DNA of 64,000 nt, taken from Pseudarthrobacter naphthalenicus. GTDB lineage: Bacteria; Actinomycetota; Actinomycetes; Actinomycetales; Micrococcaceae. The stretch covers positions 1 through 64,000 of the forward strand of contig NZ_JARESG010000003.1 of NCBI RefSeq assembly GCF_029076445.1. Direction: 5' to 3'. Within the stretch, counting starts at the first letter, position 1, and every line of letters starts with the position of its first letter. A program made the position numbers and the translations under genes. Of this stretch, positions 8,802-18,567 are shown piece after piece. The notes under the pieces were generated by a model. That model worked only from the letters and a program-made list of their open reading frames with translations, had not been told where the DNA came from and did no database searches.

Positions 8802-10079
8802 ATGACTGAACACAAGCACTCGCTTTCCGCGGCGGACCTCGCCCACATTGAGGGCCAACTGGCCGCAACAGACCGGCTGCTGGAACGGAATTACCCGGGC
8901 GACGACGGTTCACGCCAGCCCGTGCACACGGTGTACGTGCCCGCGGACCGTTTCACGCCGTCGTTCGCGAACGACTGGGGCGACCAGGCAACCACGGTGG
9001 CCGAGGCTCACGGCGGCCTCGAACAGCTGGGCCGGCTCCTGGGTCAGGAAGCCGGACTCGCCGAAGCCGTCGCCGGACGGGTGGCAGCGAAACTCGCCAG
9101 CGAGCCCATCGAGGACCTGCGCCTGGACTTCGAAGACGGCTTCGGGGACAGGGGCGACGACGCGGAGGACGCCGCCGCGGCCGCGGCGGCAACCGCCGTC
9201 GCTACCGCCGCCGCGGCTGGTTCGGCACCCCCCTTCATTGGCATCCGGTTTAAGTGCTTCGAGGCACCCACCCGTGCCCGCGGCCTCCGCACCCTTGACC
9301 TCTTCGTCTCAGGCCTGGCATCAGCTGGCGAACTGCCGGAAGGCTTGATCCTCACGCTCCCCAAGGTCACCACCGTGGCCCAGGTCCAGGCGATGGAGTA
9401 CGCCGTTTCGCGGCTTGAGGAAGTCCACGGGCTCCCGGCCGGCCGGCTCCGCTTTGAGGTCCAGGTGGAAACACCGCAGCTGATCCTCGGCCCGGACGGC
9501 ACCTCACCGGTGGCGCAACTGCCGCATGCTGTTCCCGGCCGGATCAGCGGGCTGCACTACGGCACGTACGACTACTCGGCGTCGCTGCAGATCTCGGCTG
9601 AATACCAGTCCATGGAACACCCCGTGGCCGACTTCGCCAAGGAAGTCATGCAGCTGGCCGTGGCCGGTACCGGCATCCGCCTCTCGGACGGCTCCACCAA
9701 CATCATCCCGGTGGGCGGGAACGTGGAGAACGCCTGGCAGCTGCACGGCCGCCTGGTCCGCCGTTCCTTGGAACGCGGCTACTACCAGGGCTGGGACCTG
9801 CACCCGGCCCAGCTGCCCAGCCGCTTCGCCGCCACCTACGCGTTCTACCGCGAGGGCCTCCCGGCCGCGGCAGCACGGCTGCGCAACTACGTGGAGCGGA
9901 CCGAAGGCGGCGTCATGGACGAACCCGCCACCGCACGTGCCCTGGCTGGCTTCGTCCTGCGCGGCGTCCAGTGCGGCGCCGTTGGTGCGGAGGAAGTCCA
10001 GGGGCTTGCCGGCGTCGGCGTCCCGCAACTGACCGCCCTGGCCCACCCGCGGCTCACCCCCGCTTCAACTCCTAAGTAA
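8802..10079 (+). CDS. HpcH/HpaI aldolase / citrate-lyase beta-like family protein (DUF6986-type)
   Basis: A 425-aa protein of the CitE-like TIM-barrel superfamily. Likely Mg-ligand segments are LRLDFEDGFGDRGDD (near residue 110) and RFEVQVETPQLILGPDG (near residue 220); HYGTYDYSASLQIS follows. A low-complexity Ala run (residues ~128-145) joins the first strands. The family normally cleaves or forms C-C bonds of CoA thioesters or 2-keto acids, but no activity is established for this subgroup to my knowledge. It starts 3 bases after malate synthase, so the two are translationally linked, and the next gene is ureidoglycine aminohydrolase. A role in glyoxylate handling is an inference from neighbours. 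Confidence 0.75.
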   Translation: MTEHKHSLSAADLAHIEGQLAATDRLLERNYPGDDGSRQPVHTVYVPADRFTPSFANDWGDQATTVAEAHGGLEQLGRLLGQEAGLAEAVAGRVAAKLASEPIEDLRLDFEDGFGDRGDDAEDAAAAAAATAVATAAAAGSAPPFIGIRFKCFEAPTRARGLRTLDLFVSGLASAGELPEGLILTLPKVTTVAQVQAMEYAVSRLEEVHGLPAGRLRFEVQVETPQLILGPDGTSPVAQLPHAVPGRISGLHYGTYDYSASLQISAEYQSMEHPVADFAKEVMQLAVAGTGIRLSDGSTNIIPVGGNVENAWQLHGRLVRRSLERGYYQGWDLHPAQLPSRFAATYAFYREGLPAAAARLRNYVERTEGGVMDEPATARALAGFVLRGVQCGAVGAEEVQGLAGVGVPQLTALAHPRLTPASTPK

Positions 10080-10090
10080 GGATCTTCCTG

Positions 10091-10903
10091 ATGGGTAAGT
10101 ACTACTCCCCCGCCGGCGGGCTACCCCCGCAGACCCACCTGACCACCGAACGGGCCATCGTCACCGAGGCCTACACGGTCATCCCCAAGGGCGTCATGAC
10201 GGACATCGTCACGTCCAACCTGCCCGGCTTTTCGAACACCCGCTCCTGGATCATCGCCCGGCCCATCTCCGGCTTCGCCACGACGTTCTCCCAGCTGATT
10301 GTGGAGATCGGCCCCGGCGGCGGCGCCCCCAAGGCCGAATTCGAAGCCGGCGTCGAAGGCGTCATCTTCGTCACCCGCGGCCGGCTCAACCTGACCCTCG
10401 ACGGCGAACTCCACCAGCTCGAAGAAGGCGGCTACGCCTACCTCGCCGCCGGCAGCGAGTGGGGCCTGGAAAACGTCTCCGACGACGTCGTCTCCTTCCA
10501 CTGGATCCGCAAGGCCTACGAACGGCTCGACGGCTACGAAGCCAAATCCTTCGTCACCAACGAAAAGGACGTGGAACCCACCTCCATGCCGGACACCAAC
10601 GGTGCCTGGAAGACCACCCGCTTCACCGACTCCAACGACCTCGCCCACGACATGCAGGTCAACATCGTGACCTTCCAACCCGGCGGCGTGATCCCGTTCC
10701 CGGAAACCCACGTCATGGAACACGGCCTGTACGTCCTGGAAGGCAAAGCCATGTACCTGCTCAACAACGACTGGGTCGAAGTCGAAGCCGGGGACTTCAT
10801 GTGGCTCCGCGCCTTCTGCCCCCAGGCCTGCTACGCCGGCGGCCCGGGCGAATTCCGCTACCTGCTCTACAAAGACATGAACCGGCAAGTCCGCCTGACC
10901 TGA
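10091..10903 (+). CDS. allE: (S)-ureidoglycine aminohydrolase (bicupin)
   Basis: A 270-aa Mn-dependent double-cupin enzyme that converts (S)-ureidoglycine to (S)-ureidoglycolate and ammonia in allantoin degradation. Two cupin barrels are visible: residues ~60-140 (VEGVIFVTRGRLNLTLDGEL) and ~180-260 (NIVTFQPGGVIPFPETHVME, then HGLYVLEGKAMYLLNNDW). The Glu/His metal-site pattern lies in the second barrel, and YKDMNR at the C-terminus is typical of the family. Length is normal. The gene follows the CitE-like gene by 11 bases and ends in a T-rich terminator, so it closes the malic enzyme operon. The upstream enzyme allantoate amidohydrolase is not in this window. Confidence 0.9.
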   Translation: MGKYYSPAGGLPPQTHLTTERAIVTEAYTVIPKGVMTDIVTSNLPGFSNTRSWIIARPISGFATTFSQLIVEIGPGGGAPKAEFEAGVEGVIFVTRGRLNLTLDGELHQLEEGGYAYLAAGSEWGLENVSDDVVSFHWIRKAYERLDGYEAKSFVTNEKDVEPTSMPDTNGAWKTTRFTDSNDLAHDMQVNIVTFQPGGVIPFPETHVMEHGLYVLEGKAMYLLNNDWVEVEAGDFMWLRAFCPQACYAGGPGEFRYLLYKDMNRQVRLT

Positions 10904-10917
10904 GCACCACCACGTGA

Positions 10918-10950
10918 AACGGGCGGCTCCCTGGGAGCTGCCCGTTTTTT
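10918..10950 (+). terminator. Rho-independent terminator after allE
   Basis: Inverted repeat ACGGGC-GGCTCC / GGAGC-TGCCCGT followed by TTTTTT, 15 bases after the allE stop. It separates the malic enzyme-allE operon from the Hyi-Gcl run. Confidence 0.85.
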
Positions 10951-11024
10951 ATGCCCCAGGCGCAAGGCCAGGAGGCCCCGTGCCTGCCGCTGCCCCTTGA
11001 CTCGAGCCCAGCCATTCCCTAAAC

Positions 11025-11062
11025 TTTTCATAAAGCAGAATCTAAATTCCACAAAGCGGAAA
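11025..11062. promoter_or_regulatory. Paired IclR-type boxes upstream of hydroxypyruvate isomerase
   Basis: TTTTCATAAAGCAGAA (11025-11040) and TTCCACAAAGCGGAAA (11047-11062) start 22 bp apart. The second is a near-perfect dyad (TTCC...GGAA). They lie 60-97 bases before the hyi ATG and match the 1.7-kb and 5.6-kb loci, which makes a shared IclR operator the simplest reading. Confidence 0.65.
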
Positions 11063-11121
11063 CGGCCTAAAGCTTGAAGCCGTCGGAATCTGGACACAAG
11101 CCCTCCCCGGAAGGACCTACG

Positions 11122-11922
11122 ATGACGTACACAGTGAACTGCTCCATCCTCCTCACAGAGCTGCCGCTGCTGGAGCGCCCCGCAGCCGCTAAGGCCGCAG
11201 GCTTTGACGCGGTCGAGTTTTGGTGGCCCTTCGAAACCTCCGTCCCCACCGACGCCCAGGTCAGCGCATTCGAGAACGCCATCAAGGACGCCGGTGTTCA
11301 GCTCACCGGCCTGAACTTCAACGCCGGCAACATGCCCGGAGGGGACCGCGGCCTGGTCTCCTGGAAGGGCCGCTGTTCCGAGTTCAAGGACAACATCGAC
11401 GTCGTCGCCGGCATCGGTGAGCGCCTCGGCTGCAAGGCCTTCAACGCCCTTTACGGCAACCGGCAGGACGACTTCACCCCCGAAGAACAGGACGAGCTGG
11501 CAGTCAAGAACCTGGCAGCAGCAGCCGAGGGCGTGGCCCGGATCGGCGGCACCGTCCTCCTGGAACCGGTCAGCGGCGCCGCCAAGTACCCGCTCCTGAC
11601 GGCAGCGGATGCCCTCAAAGTGATTGCCCGCGTCAAGGAAGAGTCCGGCGCGGAGAACGTCAAGCTCCTCGCCGACTTCTACCACCTGGCCGTCAACGGT
11701 GACGACGTCGCAGCCGTCATCGAAAACCACGCCAAGGACTTCGGCCACATCCAGATCGCCGACAACCCCGGCCGCGGCGCTCCCGGAACGGGCGAGCTTC
11801 CCCTGGGCGAATGGATCGCCCGCAGCCGCGAACTCGGTTACGAGGGCTACATCGGCCTCGAATACAAGGAACCGCAGGAAACCGCCTTCGCCTGGGCCAT
11901 CCGCCAGCACGCCGCCAAGTAA
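11122..11922 (+). CDS. hyi: Hydroxypyruvate isomerase
   Basis: A 266-aa AP-endonuclease-2/xylose-isomerase-like TIM-barrel enzyme that interconverts hydroxypyruvate and tartronate semialdehyde in glyoxylate assimilation. Conserved pieces are MTYTVNCSILLTELPLLERP at the start, FDAVEFWWPF, LEPVSGAAKYPL (catalytic Glu) and LLADFYHLAVNGDD. I start at the ATG at 11122 (AGGACCTACG upstream); an in-frame codon at 11074 would add a non-conserved leader. It is the first gene after the IclR-type boxes, followed closely by tartronate semialdehyde reductase. Confidence 0.93.
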   Translation: MTYTVNCSILLTELPLLERPAAAKAAGFDAVEFWWPFETSVPTDAQVSAFENAIKDAGVQLTGLNFNAGNMPGGDRGLVSWKGRCSEFKDNIDVVAGIGERLGCKAFNALYGNRQDDFTPEEQDELAVKNLAAAAEGVARIGGTVLLEPVSGAAKYPLLTAADALKVIARVKEESGAENVKLLADFYHLAVNGDDVAAVIENHAKDFGHIQIADNPGRGAPGTGELPLGEWIARSRELGYEGYIGLEYKEPQETAFAWAIRQHAAK

Positions 11923-11951
11923 CACCACACAGACTTCAGAAAGAGAACATC

Positions 11952-12830
11952 ATGAGCAACGTTGCAGTCATCGGACTCGGAATCATGGGCCTGCCCATGG
12001 CCATCAACCTGGTCAAGGCCGGCCACACCGTCACCGGGTTCAACCGCAGCCAGGACAAGATCGACAAGCTCGTCTCCGAAGGCGGCAAGGGTGCCACCAG
12101 CATCGCTGACGCCGTGAAGGACGCCGACGTCGTCATCACCATGGTGCCGGACTCCCCCGACGTTGAGGGCGTCGTCAGCGGCGAGGACGGCGTCTTCGCC
12201 AATGCCAAGCAGGGCACCCTGTGGATCGATGCCTCCAGCATCCGTCCCGACGTCGCGGTCCGCCTCGCAGCAGAGGCCAAAGAAGCCGGCATCCGCCCCC
12301 TGGACGCACCGGTCTCCGGCGGCGAACAGGGCGCCATCGACGCGGTCCTCTCCATCATGGTGGGCGGTGACCAGGCTGACTTCGATGACGCCCAGGATGT
12401 CCTGAACGCCGTCGGCAAGACCATCGTCCACGTCGGCCCCTCCGGCTCCGGCCAGACCGTCAAGGCTGCAAACCAGCTGATCGTGGCCGTCAACATCCAG
12501 GTCCTCGGCGAGGCCATCGCGTTCCTTGAGGCCTACGGCGTGGACACCGACGCCGCCCTCAAGGTCCTCGGCGGCGGCCTGGCCGGCTCCAAGGTCCTCG
12601 ACCAGAAGGGCCAGAAGATGCTCGACCGCAACTTCGAGCCCGGCTTCCGCCTGGCCCTCCACAACAAGGACATGGGCATCGTTACCTCGGCGGCCCGTGA
12701 AGCCAACGTCGTGGTCCCGCTCGGCGCCCTCGCCGCACAGCTCGTCGCCGCCACCGTCAACCAGGGCGACGGCGCACTGGACCACTCAGGACTCTTCAAA
12801 CAGGTCCTCCAGCTCAGCGGCCGCAAGTAA
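11952..12830 (+). CDS. glxR: 2-hydroxy-3-oxopropionate (tartronate semialdehyde) reductase
   Basis: A 292-aa beta-hydroxyacid dehydrogenase reducing tartronate semialdehyde to D-glycerate. The N-terminal Rossmann motif [20 protein letters not shown], the substrate motif [11 protein letters not shown] near residue 120 and the catalytic Lys segment [14 protein letters not shown] near residue 170 are all present. The ATG at 11952 follows AGAAAGAGAA. It lies between hydroxypyruvate isomerase and glyoxylate carboligase, the usual order in glyoxylate assimilation. A strong hairpin follows its stop, which may lower expression of the next gene or stabilise this one's message. Confidence 0.94.
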   Translation: MSNVAVIGLGIMGLPMAINLVKAGHTVTGFNRSQDKIDKLVSEGGKGATSIADAVKDADVVITMVPDSPDVEGVVSGEDGVFANAKQGTLWIDASSIRPDVAVRLAAEAKEAGIRPLDAPVSGGEQGAIDAVLSIMVGGDQADFDDAQDVLNAVGKTIVHVGPSGSGQTVKAANQLIVAVNIQVLGEAIAFLEAYGVDTDAALKVLGGGLAGSKVLDQKGQKMLDRNFEPGFRLALHNKDMGIVTSAAREANVVVPLGALAAQLVAATVNQGDGALDHSGLFKQVLQLSGRK

Positions 12831-12894
12831 CCCTCACGCAGCGCAGCAGCTAACCCGGCCCCTCCACAACGGGGCGCTTCGACACAAACACGCC

Positions 12895-12923
12895 GGCCGC
12901 CGTCGTGAATTACGACGGCGGCC
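12895..12923 (+). terminator. Hairpin between glxR and gcl
   Basis: A perfect 12-bp stem (GGCCGCCGTCGT, loop GAATT, complement to 12923) 65 bases after the glxR stop, with no U-run. It may be a terminator, attenuator or processing site, since gcl continues in the same direction 82 bases later. Confidence 0.6.
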
Positions 12924-13005
12924 ACCCCCAAAGTGCCCCGCGACGGTTCGCCGGGCTGCTTCAGCACACCCAAAAACAGACTTCCAAGCTTTCAAGGAGC
13001 ACACC

Positions 13006-14796
13006 ATGAGCAAGATGCGTACCGTTGATGCAGCGGTTGCCATCCTGGAAAAGGAAGGCGCCATCGAGGCGTTCGGCCTGCCAGGGGCAGCAATCAACCC
13101 CTTCTATTCAGCAATGCGGGCCCACGGCGGAATCCGCCACACCCTGGCCCGCCACGTCGAGGGCGCAAGCCACATGGCCGACGGCTACAGCCGGGCCAAG
13201 GACGGCAACATCGGCATCTGCATCGGCACCTCGGGCCCGGCGGGCACCGACATGATCACCGGGCTGTACGCGGCCTGGGCCGATTCCATCCCGATGCTGT
13301 GCATCACCGGCCAGGCACCCGTGGCCAAGCTGCACAAGGAGGACTTCCAGGCCGTGGACATCGAGTCCATTGCCAAGCCCCTCACCAAGATGGCCATGAC
13401 CATCCTGGAACCGGGCCAGGTTCCCGGCGCGTTCCAGAAGGCGTTCCAGCTGATGCGCTCCGGCCGTCCGGGCCCGGTGCTGCTGGACCTGCCCATCGAT
13501 GTTCAGATGGCGGAGATCGAATTCGACATCGATACCTATGAGCCCCTGCCGGTTGAGAAGCCCAAGGCCAGCCGCCGGCAGCTCGAAAAGGCCCTGGACA
13601 TGTTGACCGCCGGCGAGCGTCCGCTGATCGTGGCCGGCGGCGGCATCATCAATGCCGGTGCCTCCGCGCAGCTGGTGGAACTGGCTGAGATCCTGAACGT
13701 ACCGGTCATCCCCACCCTGATGGGCTGGGGTTCCATTGCCGATGATCATCCGCTGATGGCCGGCATGGTGGGCCTGCAGACGTCCCACCGCTACGGCAAC
13801 GAAAACTACCTGCGCAGCGACTTCGTCATCGGCATCGGCAACCGCTGGGCGAACCGCCACACCGGCGGCCTGGAGACCTACACGGCCGGGCGCAAGTTCG
13901 TGCACGTTGACATTGAGCCCACGCAGATCGGCCGGGTATTCTCCCCGGACCTGGGCATCGCCTCCGACGCCGGTGCGGCACTGGCAGGGCTGATTGAACT
14001 GGCCGCCGAACGCAAGGCAGCCAAGTCGCTGCCGGATTACTCCGCCTGGGTTGCTGAATGTGCGGAGCGGAAGGCCAGCCTGCACCGCAAGACGCACTTT
14101 GAGAACATCCCCATCAAGCCGCAGCGCGTGTATGAGGAGATGAACAAGGCCTTCGGACGCGACACCATCTACGTGTCCACCATCGGCCTGTCCCAGATTG
14201 CCGGCGCGCAGATGCTGCATGTCTTCGGACCGCGGAAATGGATCAATGCGGGCCAGGCCGGCCCGCTGGGCTGGACCGGCCCGGCGGCCCTGGGCGTGGT
14301 CCGCGGCAAGCCTGAGGAGACGGTGGTCGCCTTGTCCGGTGACTATGACTTCCAGTTCATGATCGAAGAACTGGCCGTGGGCGCACAGTTCAACCTGCCC
14401 TACATCCACGTGGTGGTCAACAACTCCTACCTGGGTCTCATCCGCCAGTCCCAGCGCGGCTTCCAGATGGAACAGAACGTGTCGCTGGCGTTCGACAACA
14501 TCAACAGCGCGGACCTGTCCGAGAACGTAAGGGGCTACGGCGTTGACCACCTCAAGGTCGCTGAGGGCCTCGGGTGCAAGGCCATCCGGGTGCAGGACCC
14601 CAACGACCTCGCCGCGGCCTTTGACAAGGCCAAGGCCCTCATGGGCGAGTTCAAGGTTCCCGTGGTGGTTGAGGTGATCCTGGAAAAGATCACCAACATC
14701 TCCATGGGTGTGGAAATCAACGCCGTGAACGAGTTCGAGGAACTGGCAGAGACCGCCGCTGACGCTCCCACCGCCATCCTGGCGATGCAGGGCTAA
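13006..14796 (+). CDS. gcl: Glyoxylate carboligase (tartronate semialdehyde synthase)
   Basis: A 596-aa ThDP/FAD enzyme of the acetohydroxyacid synthase family that joins two glyoxylates to tartronate semialdehyde plus CO2. The family hallmark is seen: Val51 in [15 protein letters not shown] replaces the Glu that activates ThDP in other family members, as in the E. coli enzyme. The ThDP-Mg segment is [15 protein letters not shown] with [22 protein letters not shown] at the N-terminus is diagnostic. The ATG at 13006 has AAGGAG upstream. Its product feeds GlxR and glycerate kinase on either side. Confidence 0.96.
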   Translation: MSKMRTVDAAVAILEKEGAIEAFGLPGAAINPFYSAMRAHGGIRHTLARHVEGASHMADGYSRAKDGNIGICIGTSGPAGTDMITGLYAAWADSIPMLCITGQAPVAKLHKEDFQAVDIESIAKPLTKMAMTILEPGQVPGAFQKAFQLMRSGRPGPVLLDLPIDVQMAEIEFDIDTYEPLPVEKPKASRRQLEKALDMLTAGERPLIVAGGGIINAGASAQLVELAEILNVPVIPTLMGWGSIADDHPLMAGMVGLQTSHRYGNENYLRSDFVIGIGNRWANRHTGGLETYTAGRKFVHVDIEPTQIGRVFSPDLGIASDAGAALAGLIELAAERKAAKSLPDYSAWVAECAERKASLHRKTHFENIPIKPQRVYEEMNKAFGRDTIYVSTIGLSQIAGAQMLHVFGPRKWINAGQAGPLGWTGPAALGVVRGKPEETVVALSGDYDFQFMIEELAVGAQFNLPYIHVVVNNSYLGLIRQSQRGFQMEQNVSLAFDNINSADLSENVRGYGVDHLKVAEGLGCKAIRVQDPNDLAAAFDKAKALMGEFKVPVVVEVILEKITNISMGVEINAVNEFEELAETAADAPTAILAMQG

Positions 14797-14798
14797 CC

Positions 14799-16004
14799 AT
14801 GCGCATCGTGATTGCCCCGGACAAGTTCAAGGGATCGCTGTCTGCACCGGAGGTCTGCCGGCACCTGGAAAAGGGACTGCAGCGCGGGGCCGGTAAGGCA
14901 CCCATCAGCACCCTGGACGTTGTCCGCGTACCGGTAGCCGACGGCGGCGAGGGAACCCTCGATGCCGCCGTCGGCTCCGGCTTCACCCGCCGCACCGCCC
15001 GAGTTGCGGGACCCACGGGTGAACCGGTTGACGCGGATTATGCTGTCCGGGACAGGGTGGCCGTCATCGAGATGGCCGCCGCCTCAGGGCTCGCGGTGTT
15101 GCCCCAGGTCATCCGCGGAGAGCAGCCCGACCCGGTGTCCGCAGCGACCGCCACCAGTCTGGGGACGGGGCAGCTGATCCGGGCGGCACTGGATGCAGGC
15201 TGCCACCGAATCATCCTCGGCGTGGGCGGCAGCGCCAACACCGACGGCGGCGCCGGCGTACTCCAGGGGCTGGGAGCGCGCTTTCTGGACGCGGACGGCC
15301 ATGAACTGCCCGCCGGCGGGGCAGCCCTGGCCCGCCTCGACACCATTGACTTCACCGACTTTGAGCCCAGACTCAAGGACACACGCTTTGTGCTGGCTTC
15401 TGACGTCGATAATCCCCTGCTGGGCGCGCAAGGCGCCGCAGCGGTTTTCGGCCCGCAGAAGGGCGCCGCACAACAAGACGTCGGCATGCTCGACGCCGCC
15501 CTGGCCAGGTTTGTCGAAGTCCTGGCCAGGGAGATCGGATTCCGCGCCGTCAAGGCGGCGGAGGCTCCCGGCGCGGGGGCCGCCGGCGGGGTGGGCTACG
15601 CTGCCATCGCCGTCCTGGCCGCGACGCGGCGGCCGGGTATCGACGTCGTCCTGGAATTCACCCGGCTGGCTGAACGTCTGGCCGGGGCGGATCTGGTGAT
15701 CACGGGCGAAGGCAGCCTGGACGAGCAAAGCCTGCTGGGCAAGACGCCCATGGGCGTTGCACGGGCCGCTGCTGCCCAGGGCGTTCCCGTGATCGCCGTC
15801 TGCGGCCGGACCACTCTGGACCATGACCAGGTAGCGGCCGCCGGATTCGAGGCCGTCTACGCTTTGACGGCACTCGAAACCGATGTAAACAGGTGCATAG
15901 CAGAGGCAGGACCGCTGCTGGAGCAGCTAGGCACCCAGATCAGTGCGGGGCTGGCGGCCAACAGGCCCGCCACCGCAAGTACCAAGGAGGACCTCCGTGT
16001 CTGA
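14799..16004 (+). CDS. Glycerate kinase (GarK/GlxK family)
   Basis: A 401-aa kinase phosphorylating D-glycerate, the final step linking glyoxylate carboligation to glycolysis. The opening [19 protein letters not shown] is diagnostic of the GarK/GlxK fold family, as are [27 protein letters not shown] and [17 protein letters not shown]. These enzymes normally give 2-phosphoglycerate. It starts 2 bases after the gcl stop and overlaps the allantoinase start by 8 bases, so translation is coupled. Length is slightly above the usual ~380 because of a C-terminal tail with the next gene's ribosome binding site embedded in it. Confidence 0.93.
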   Translation: MRIVIAPDKFKGSLSAPEVCRHLEKGLQRGAGKAPISTLDVVRVPVADGGEGTLDAAVGSGFTRRTARVAGPTGEPVDADYAVRDRVAVIEMAAASGLAVLPQVIRGEQPDPVSAATATSLGTGQLIRAALDAGCHRIILGVGGSANTDGGAGVLQGLGARFLDADGHELPAGGAALARLDTIDFTDFEPRLKDTRFVLASDVDNPLLGAQGAAAVFGPQKGAAQQDVGMLDAALARFVEVLAREIGFRAVKAAEAPGAGAAGGVGYAAIAVLAATRRPGIDVVLEFTRLAERLAGADLVITGEGSLDEQSLLGKTPMGVARAAAAQGVPVIAVCGRTTLDHDQVAAAGFEAVYALTALETDVNRCIAEAGPLLEQLGTQISAGLAANRPATASTKEDLRV

Positions 16005-17340
16005 AGAACGCTTTGACCTCGTCATCCGGGGCCAGCGCATCCTGACCACCGCCGGCATCGCCCCACGCGAAGTGGGCGTCCGCGGCGGCAAGATCGTGGC
16101 CATCGAACCGCTGGGCAACGGCCTGGCCGGTGCCGAGGTGATCGAACTGGCCGACGACGAAACGCTGCTCCCGGGCCTCGTGGACACGCACGTCCACGTC
16201 AACGAGCCCGGCCGCACCGAATGGGAGGGCTTTGCCTCCGCCACCCGGGCCGCGGCGGCCGGCGGCGTCACCACCATCATCGACATGCCACTGAACTCCG
16301 TCCCGCCCACCACCACGGTGGAGAACCTCAAGCTCAAACGCGAGGTGGCCGAGGACCAGGCCTTCGTGGACGTCGGATTCTGGGGCGGGGCGATTCCCGG
16401 CAACAAGGAGGATCTGCGTCCCCTGCACGACGAGGGCGTCTTCGGCTTCAAGTGTTTCCTCCTGCACTCCGGCGTGGACGAGTTCCCGCACCTGGATGCG
16501 GACGAAATGGAAGAGGACATGGCCGAGCTGAAGTCCTTCGACTCGCTCATGATCGTCCACGCCGAGGACTCACACGCCATCGACCGCGCCCCCCACCCGG
16601 GCGGAGACCACTACTCCACCTTCCTGGCGTCCCGCCCCCGGGGCGCCGAGAACAAGGCCATCGCGGAGGTCATCGAACGGGCCCGCTGGACCGGTGCGCG
16701 TGCGCACATCCTGCACCTCTCGTCGTCGGACGCGCTGCCCATGATTGCCAGCGCAAAACGCGACGGCGTCAGGCTCACCGTGGAGACGTGCCCGCACTAC
16801 CTGACCCTGACTGCCGAGGAAATCCCCGACGGCGCCACCGCCTATAAGTGCTGCCCGCCCATCCGCGAGGCGTCCAACCGGGAACTGCTGTGGCAGGGCC
16901 TGCAGGACGGTACCATCGACTGCATCGTTTCGGATCACTCGCCCAGCACCCTTGACCTCAAGGACCTGGAAAACGGTGACTTTGCCGTGGCCTGGGGCGG
17001 CGTCTCCTCCCTGCAGCTGGGCCTGTCGCTGATCTGGACCGAGGCCCGGCACCGCGGTATCCCGCTGGAACAGGTGGTGTCCTGGATGGCGGAAAAGCCG
17101 GCCGCCCTGGCCCGCCTCACCAACAAGGGGCAGCTGGCGCTGGGCTACGACGCCGACTTCGCCGTCTTCGCGCCGGACGATGCTTTCGTGGTGGACGTCT
17201 CCAAACTCAAGCACAAGAACCCCATCACCCCGTACGACGGCCAGGCCCTCTCCGGCGTGGTCCGGAAGACGTTCCTGCGCGGCGCAGTGGTGGACGGCCA
17301 GACCCCCACCGGCAGGCTCATCCGCCGCGGCGGCATCTGA
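15997..17340 (+). CDS. allB: Allantoinase
   Basis: A 447-aa amidohydrolase opening the hydantoin ring of allantoin to give allantoate. Dinuclear metal-site residues are visible: [16 protein letters not shown] (HxH) near residue 65, the carboxylated Lys in [23 protein letters not shown], and the catalytic Asp in SDHSPS. I chose the GTG at 15997, just after AAGGAGG, inside the end of the glycerate kinase gene; upstream in-frame codons give a non-conserved leader. It supplies ureides that end as glyoxylate for the genes upstream. Confidence 0.94.
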   Translation: MSEERFDLVIRGQRILTTAGIAPREVGVRGGKIVAIEPLGNGLAGAEVIELADDETLLPGLVDTHVHVNEPGRTEWEGFASATRAAAAGGVTTIIDMPLNSVPPTTTVENLKLKREVAEDQAFVDVGFWGGAIPGNKEDLRPLHDEGVFGFKCFLLHSGVDEFPHLDADEMEEDMAELKSFDSLMIVHAEDSHAIDRAPHPGGDHYSTFLASRPRGAENKAIAEVIERARWTGARAHILHLSSSDALPMIASAKRDGVRLTVETCPHYLTLTAEEIPDGATAYKCCPPIREASNRELLWQGLQDGTIDCIVSDHSPSTLDLKDLENGDFAVAWGGVSSLQLGLSLIWTEARHRGIPLEQVVSWMAEKPAALARLTNKGQLALGYDADFAVFAPDDAFVVDVSKLKHKNPITPYDGQALSGVVRKTFLRGAVVDGQTPTGRLIRRGGI

Positions 17341-17348
17341 GGCAAGCC

Positions 17349-18038
17349 ATGGCAGCACAGGTGCATGACTCCGGACGCTGCGCCGGTCCTTCGACGGCCC
17401 GCCAGCTTCCGCCTGCTGCCGTTCGAGGCCTGGCGGTCTGGATCACGTGCGGACCGGAATCCGACGTCGATGAAGCCGCCTTGGTCCGCGCCGCCAGGCT
17501 CGTGCTCGAACGTGCCCTCACGCTTGCTCCGGAGGCGGAAGTCCAATGGCCTGCCCCCGGAGCTGCCACGTCCGCCGTGGAAGGAGCCGCAGCCGACTCC
17601 TCTCAGCCTCCTTCCACGGCGGAAATTCAGCCGGAAATTCAGTTGGCGAAAGGAACGGCCACGGCAGCTGCCGCGGGTGCCGATGGAACCCGCCTGCCGC
17701 CGTCGGCCCGCCCCGTCAACCACGTTACTGTTGACCTCGCTGCCGATCAGGTCCTCCTGGACGGAACACCCGTGCACCTCACGGGTGTTGAATTCCAGGT
17801 TCTCAGGTACCTGGTGACGCACCTGTCACGCGTGGTGGGGCGGGTGGAGCTCCAGCAGTTCCTGGACACCTTCGAAACCCCTGGCGCCGCACCCCGTTCC
17901 ATTGATACGTACGTGGGCAGGATCCGGCGGAAGCTGGGGAATGCCCGCCACGCTGTGACCACCGCCCGCGGCCGGGGCTACCAGTTTGTACCCGGCGCGC
18001 GTGCCACCGTCCGCGGCCCGGCTGAATACTGCATATGA
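17349..18038 (+). CDS. Orphan winged-helix (OmpR/PhoB-type) regulator without receiver domain
   Basis: A 229-aa protein. The C-terminal ~95 residues are a Trans_reg_C winged helix: LTGVEFQVLRYLVTHLSRVV, SIDTYVGRIRRKLG and TARGRGYQFVPG are the recognition-helix and wing segments. The N-terminal ~120 residues contain no receiver-domain Asp/Lys pattern and are Ala/Pro-rich, so phosphorylation by a histidine kinase is not expected. GAGGC precedes the ATG. It follows allantoinase by 8 bases, so it is probably the last gene of the Hyi-AllB run and could control it or purine genes elsewhere; no target site can be assigned. Confidence 0.75.
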   Translation: MAAQVHDSGRCAGPSTARQLPPAAVRGLAVWITCGPESDVDEAALVRAARLVLERALTLAPEAEVQWPAPGAATSAVEGAAADSSQPPSTAEIQPEIQLAKGTATAAAAGADGTRLPPSARPVNHVTVDLAADQVLLDGTPVHLTGVEFQVLRYLVTHLSRVVGRVELQQFLDTFETPGAAPRSIDTYVGRIRRKLGNARHAVTTARGRGYQFVPGARATVRGPAEYCI

Positions 18039-18087
18039 CGCCGGAAACTCTTTGCCTGCACCCACACAATCTCCCAAAGGAAATGCC

Positions 18088-18567
18088 ATGACCCACGCCC
18101 TGATCGCCAAACTCCAGCCCGGAATCCAGGCCCCCGACTTCACGCTGAAGGACGCCCAGGGCCGCGAAACAGCCCTTGCCGATTACCGCGGGAAGAGCGT
18201 CATTGTGTACTTTTACCCCAAGGCGGCCACGCCCGGCTGCACCACCGAGGCTTGCGACTTCCGCGACAGCCTGGCGTCCCTGCAGGGCAAAGGTTACGAG
18301 GTCATCGGCATCTCCCCCGACGCACCCGAGGCGCTGGCCGGTTTCACAGACGATTACTCCCTGACCTTCCCCTTGCTGTCCGACGAGGATCACGCGGTCG
18401 CCCTCGCCTACGGGGTCTGGGGTGAAAAGCTCATCGACGGGCGTGTTACCGAGGGCGTTGTCCGTTCCACTGTCGTCCTGAACGCGGACGGAACGGTGAA
18501 ACTTGCGGAGTACCACGTCGATCCCCGGGGGCACGTTGCAGCACTGAGGAAAGAGCTGGGGATTTAG
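18088..18567 (+). CDS. bcp: Thioredoxin-dependent peroxiredoxin, Bcp type
   Basis: A 159-aa thiol peroxidase reducing H2O2 and organic hydroperoxides. The motif PKAATPGCTTEACDFRD (about residues 44-60) contains the peroxidatic Cys and the resolving Cys five residues later, typical of atypical 2-Cys Bcp enzymes. The ATG at 18088 follows AAAGGAAATGCC. Length is normal. It is co-directional with the purine block, 49 bases after the regulator. Purine oxidation by urate oxidase generates H2O2, so a link is possible, but Bcp genes occur in many contexts. Confidence 0.93.
   Translation: MTHALIAKLQPGIQAPDFTLKDAQGRETALADYRGKSVIVYFYPKAATPGCTTEACDFRDSLASLQGKGYEVIGISPDAPEALAGFTDDYSLTFPLLSDEDHAVALAYGVWGEKLIDGRVTEGVVRSTVVLNADGTVKLAEYHVDPRGHVAALRKELGI

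Noticed and set aside
7149..8858. A 569-codon open frame antisense to malate synthase, and a 434-codon frame on the same strand (7505-8809).
   Set aside because: Both are shadows of strong third-position GC bias in aceB. They have extreme Gly/Val/Asp or Arg/Pro composition and no family resemblance.
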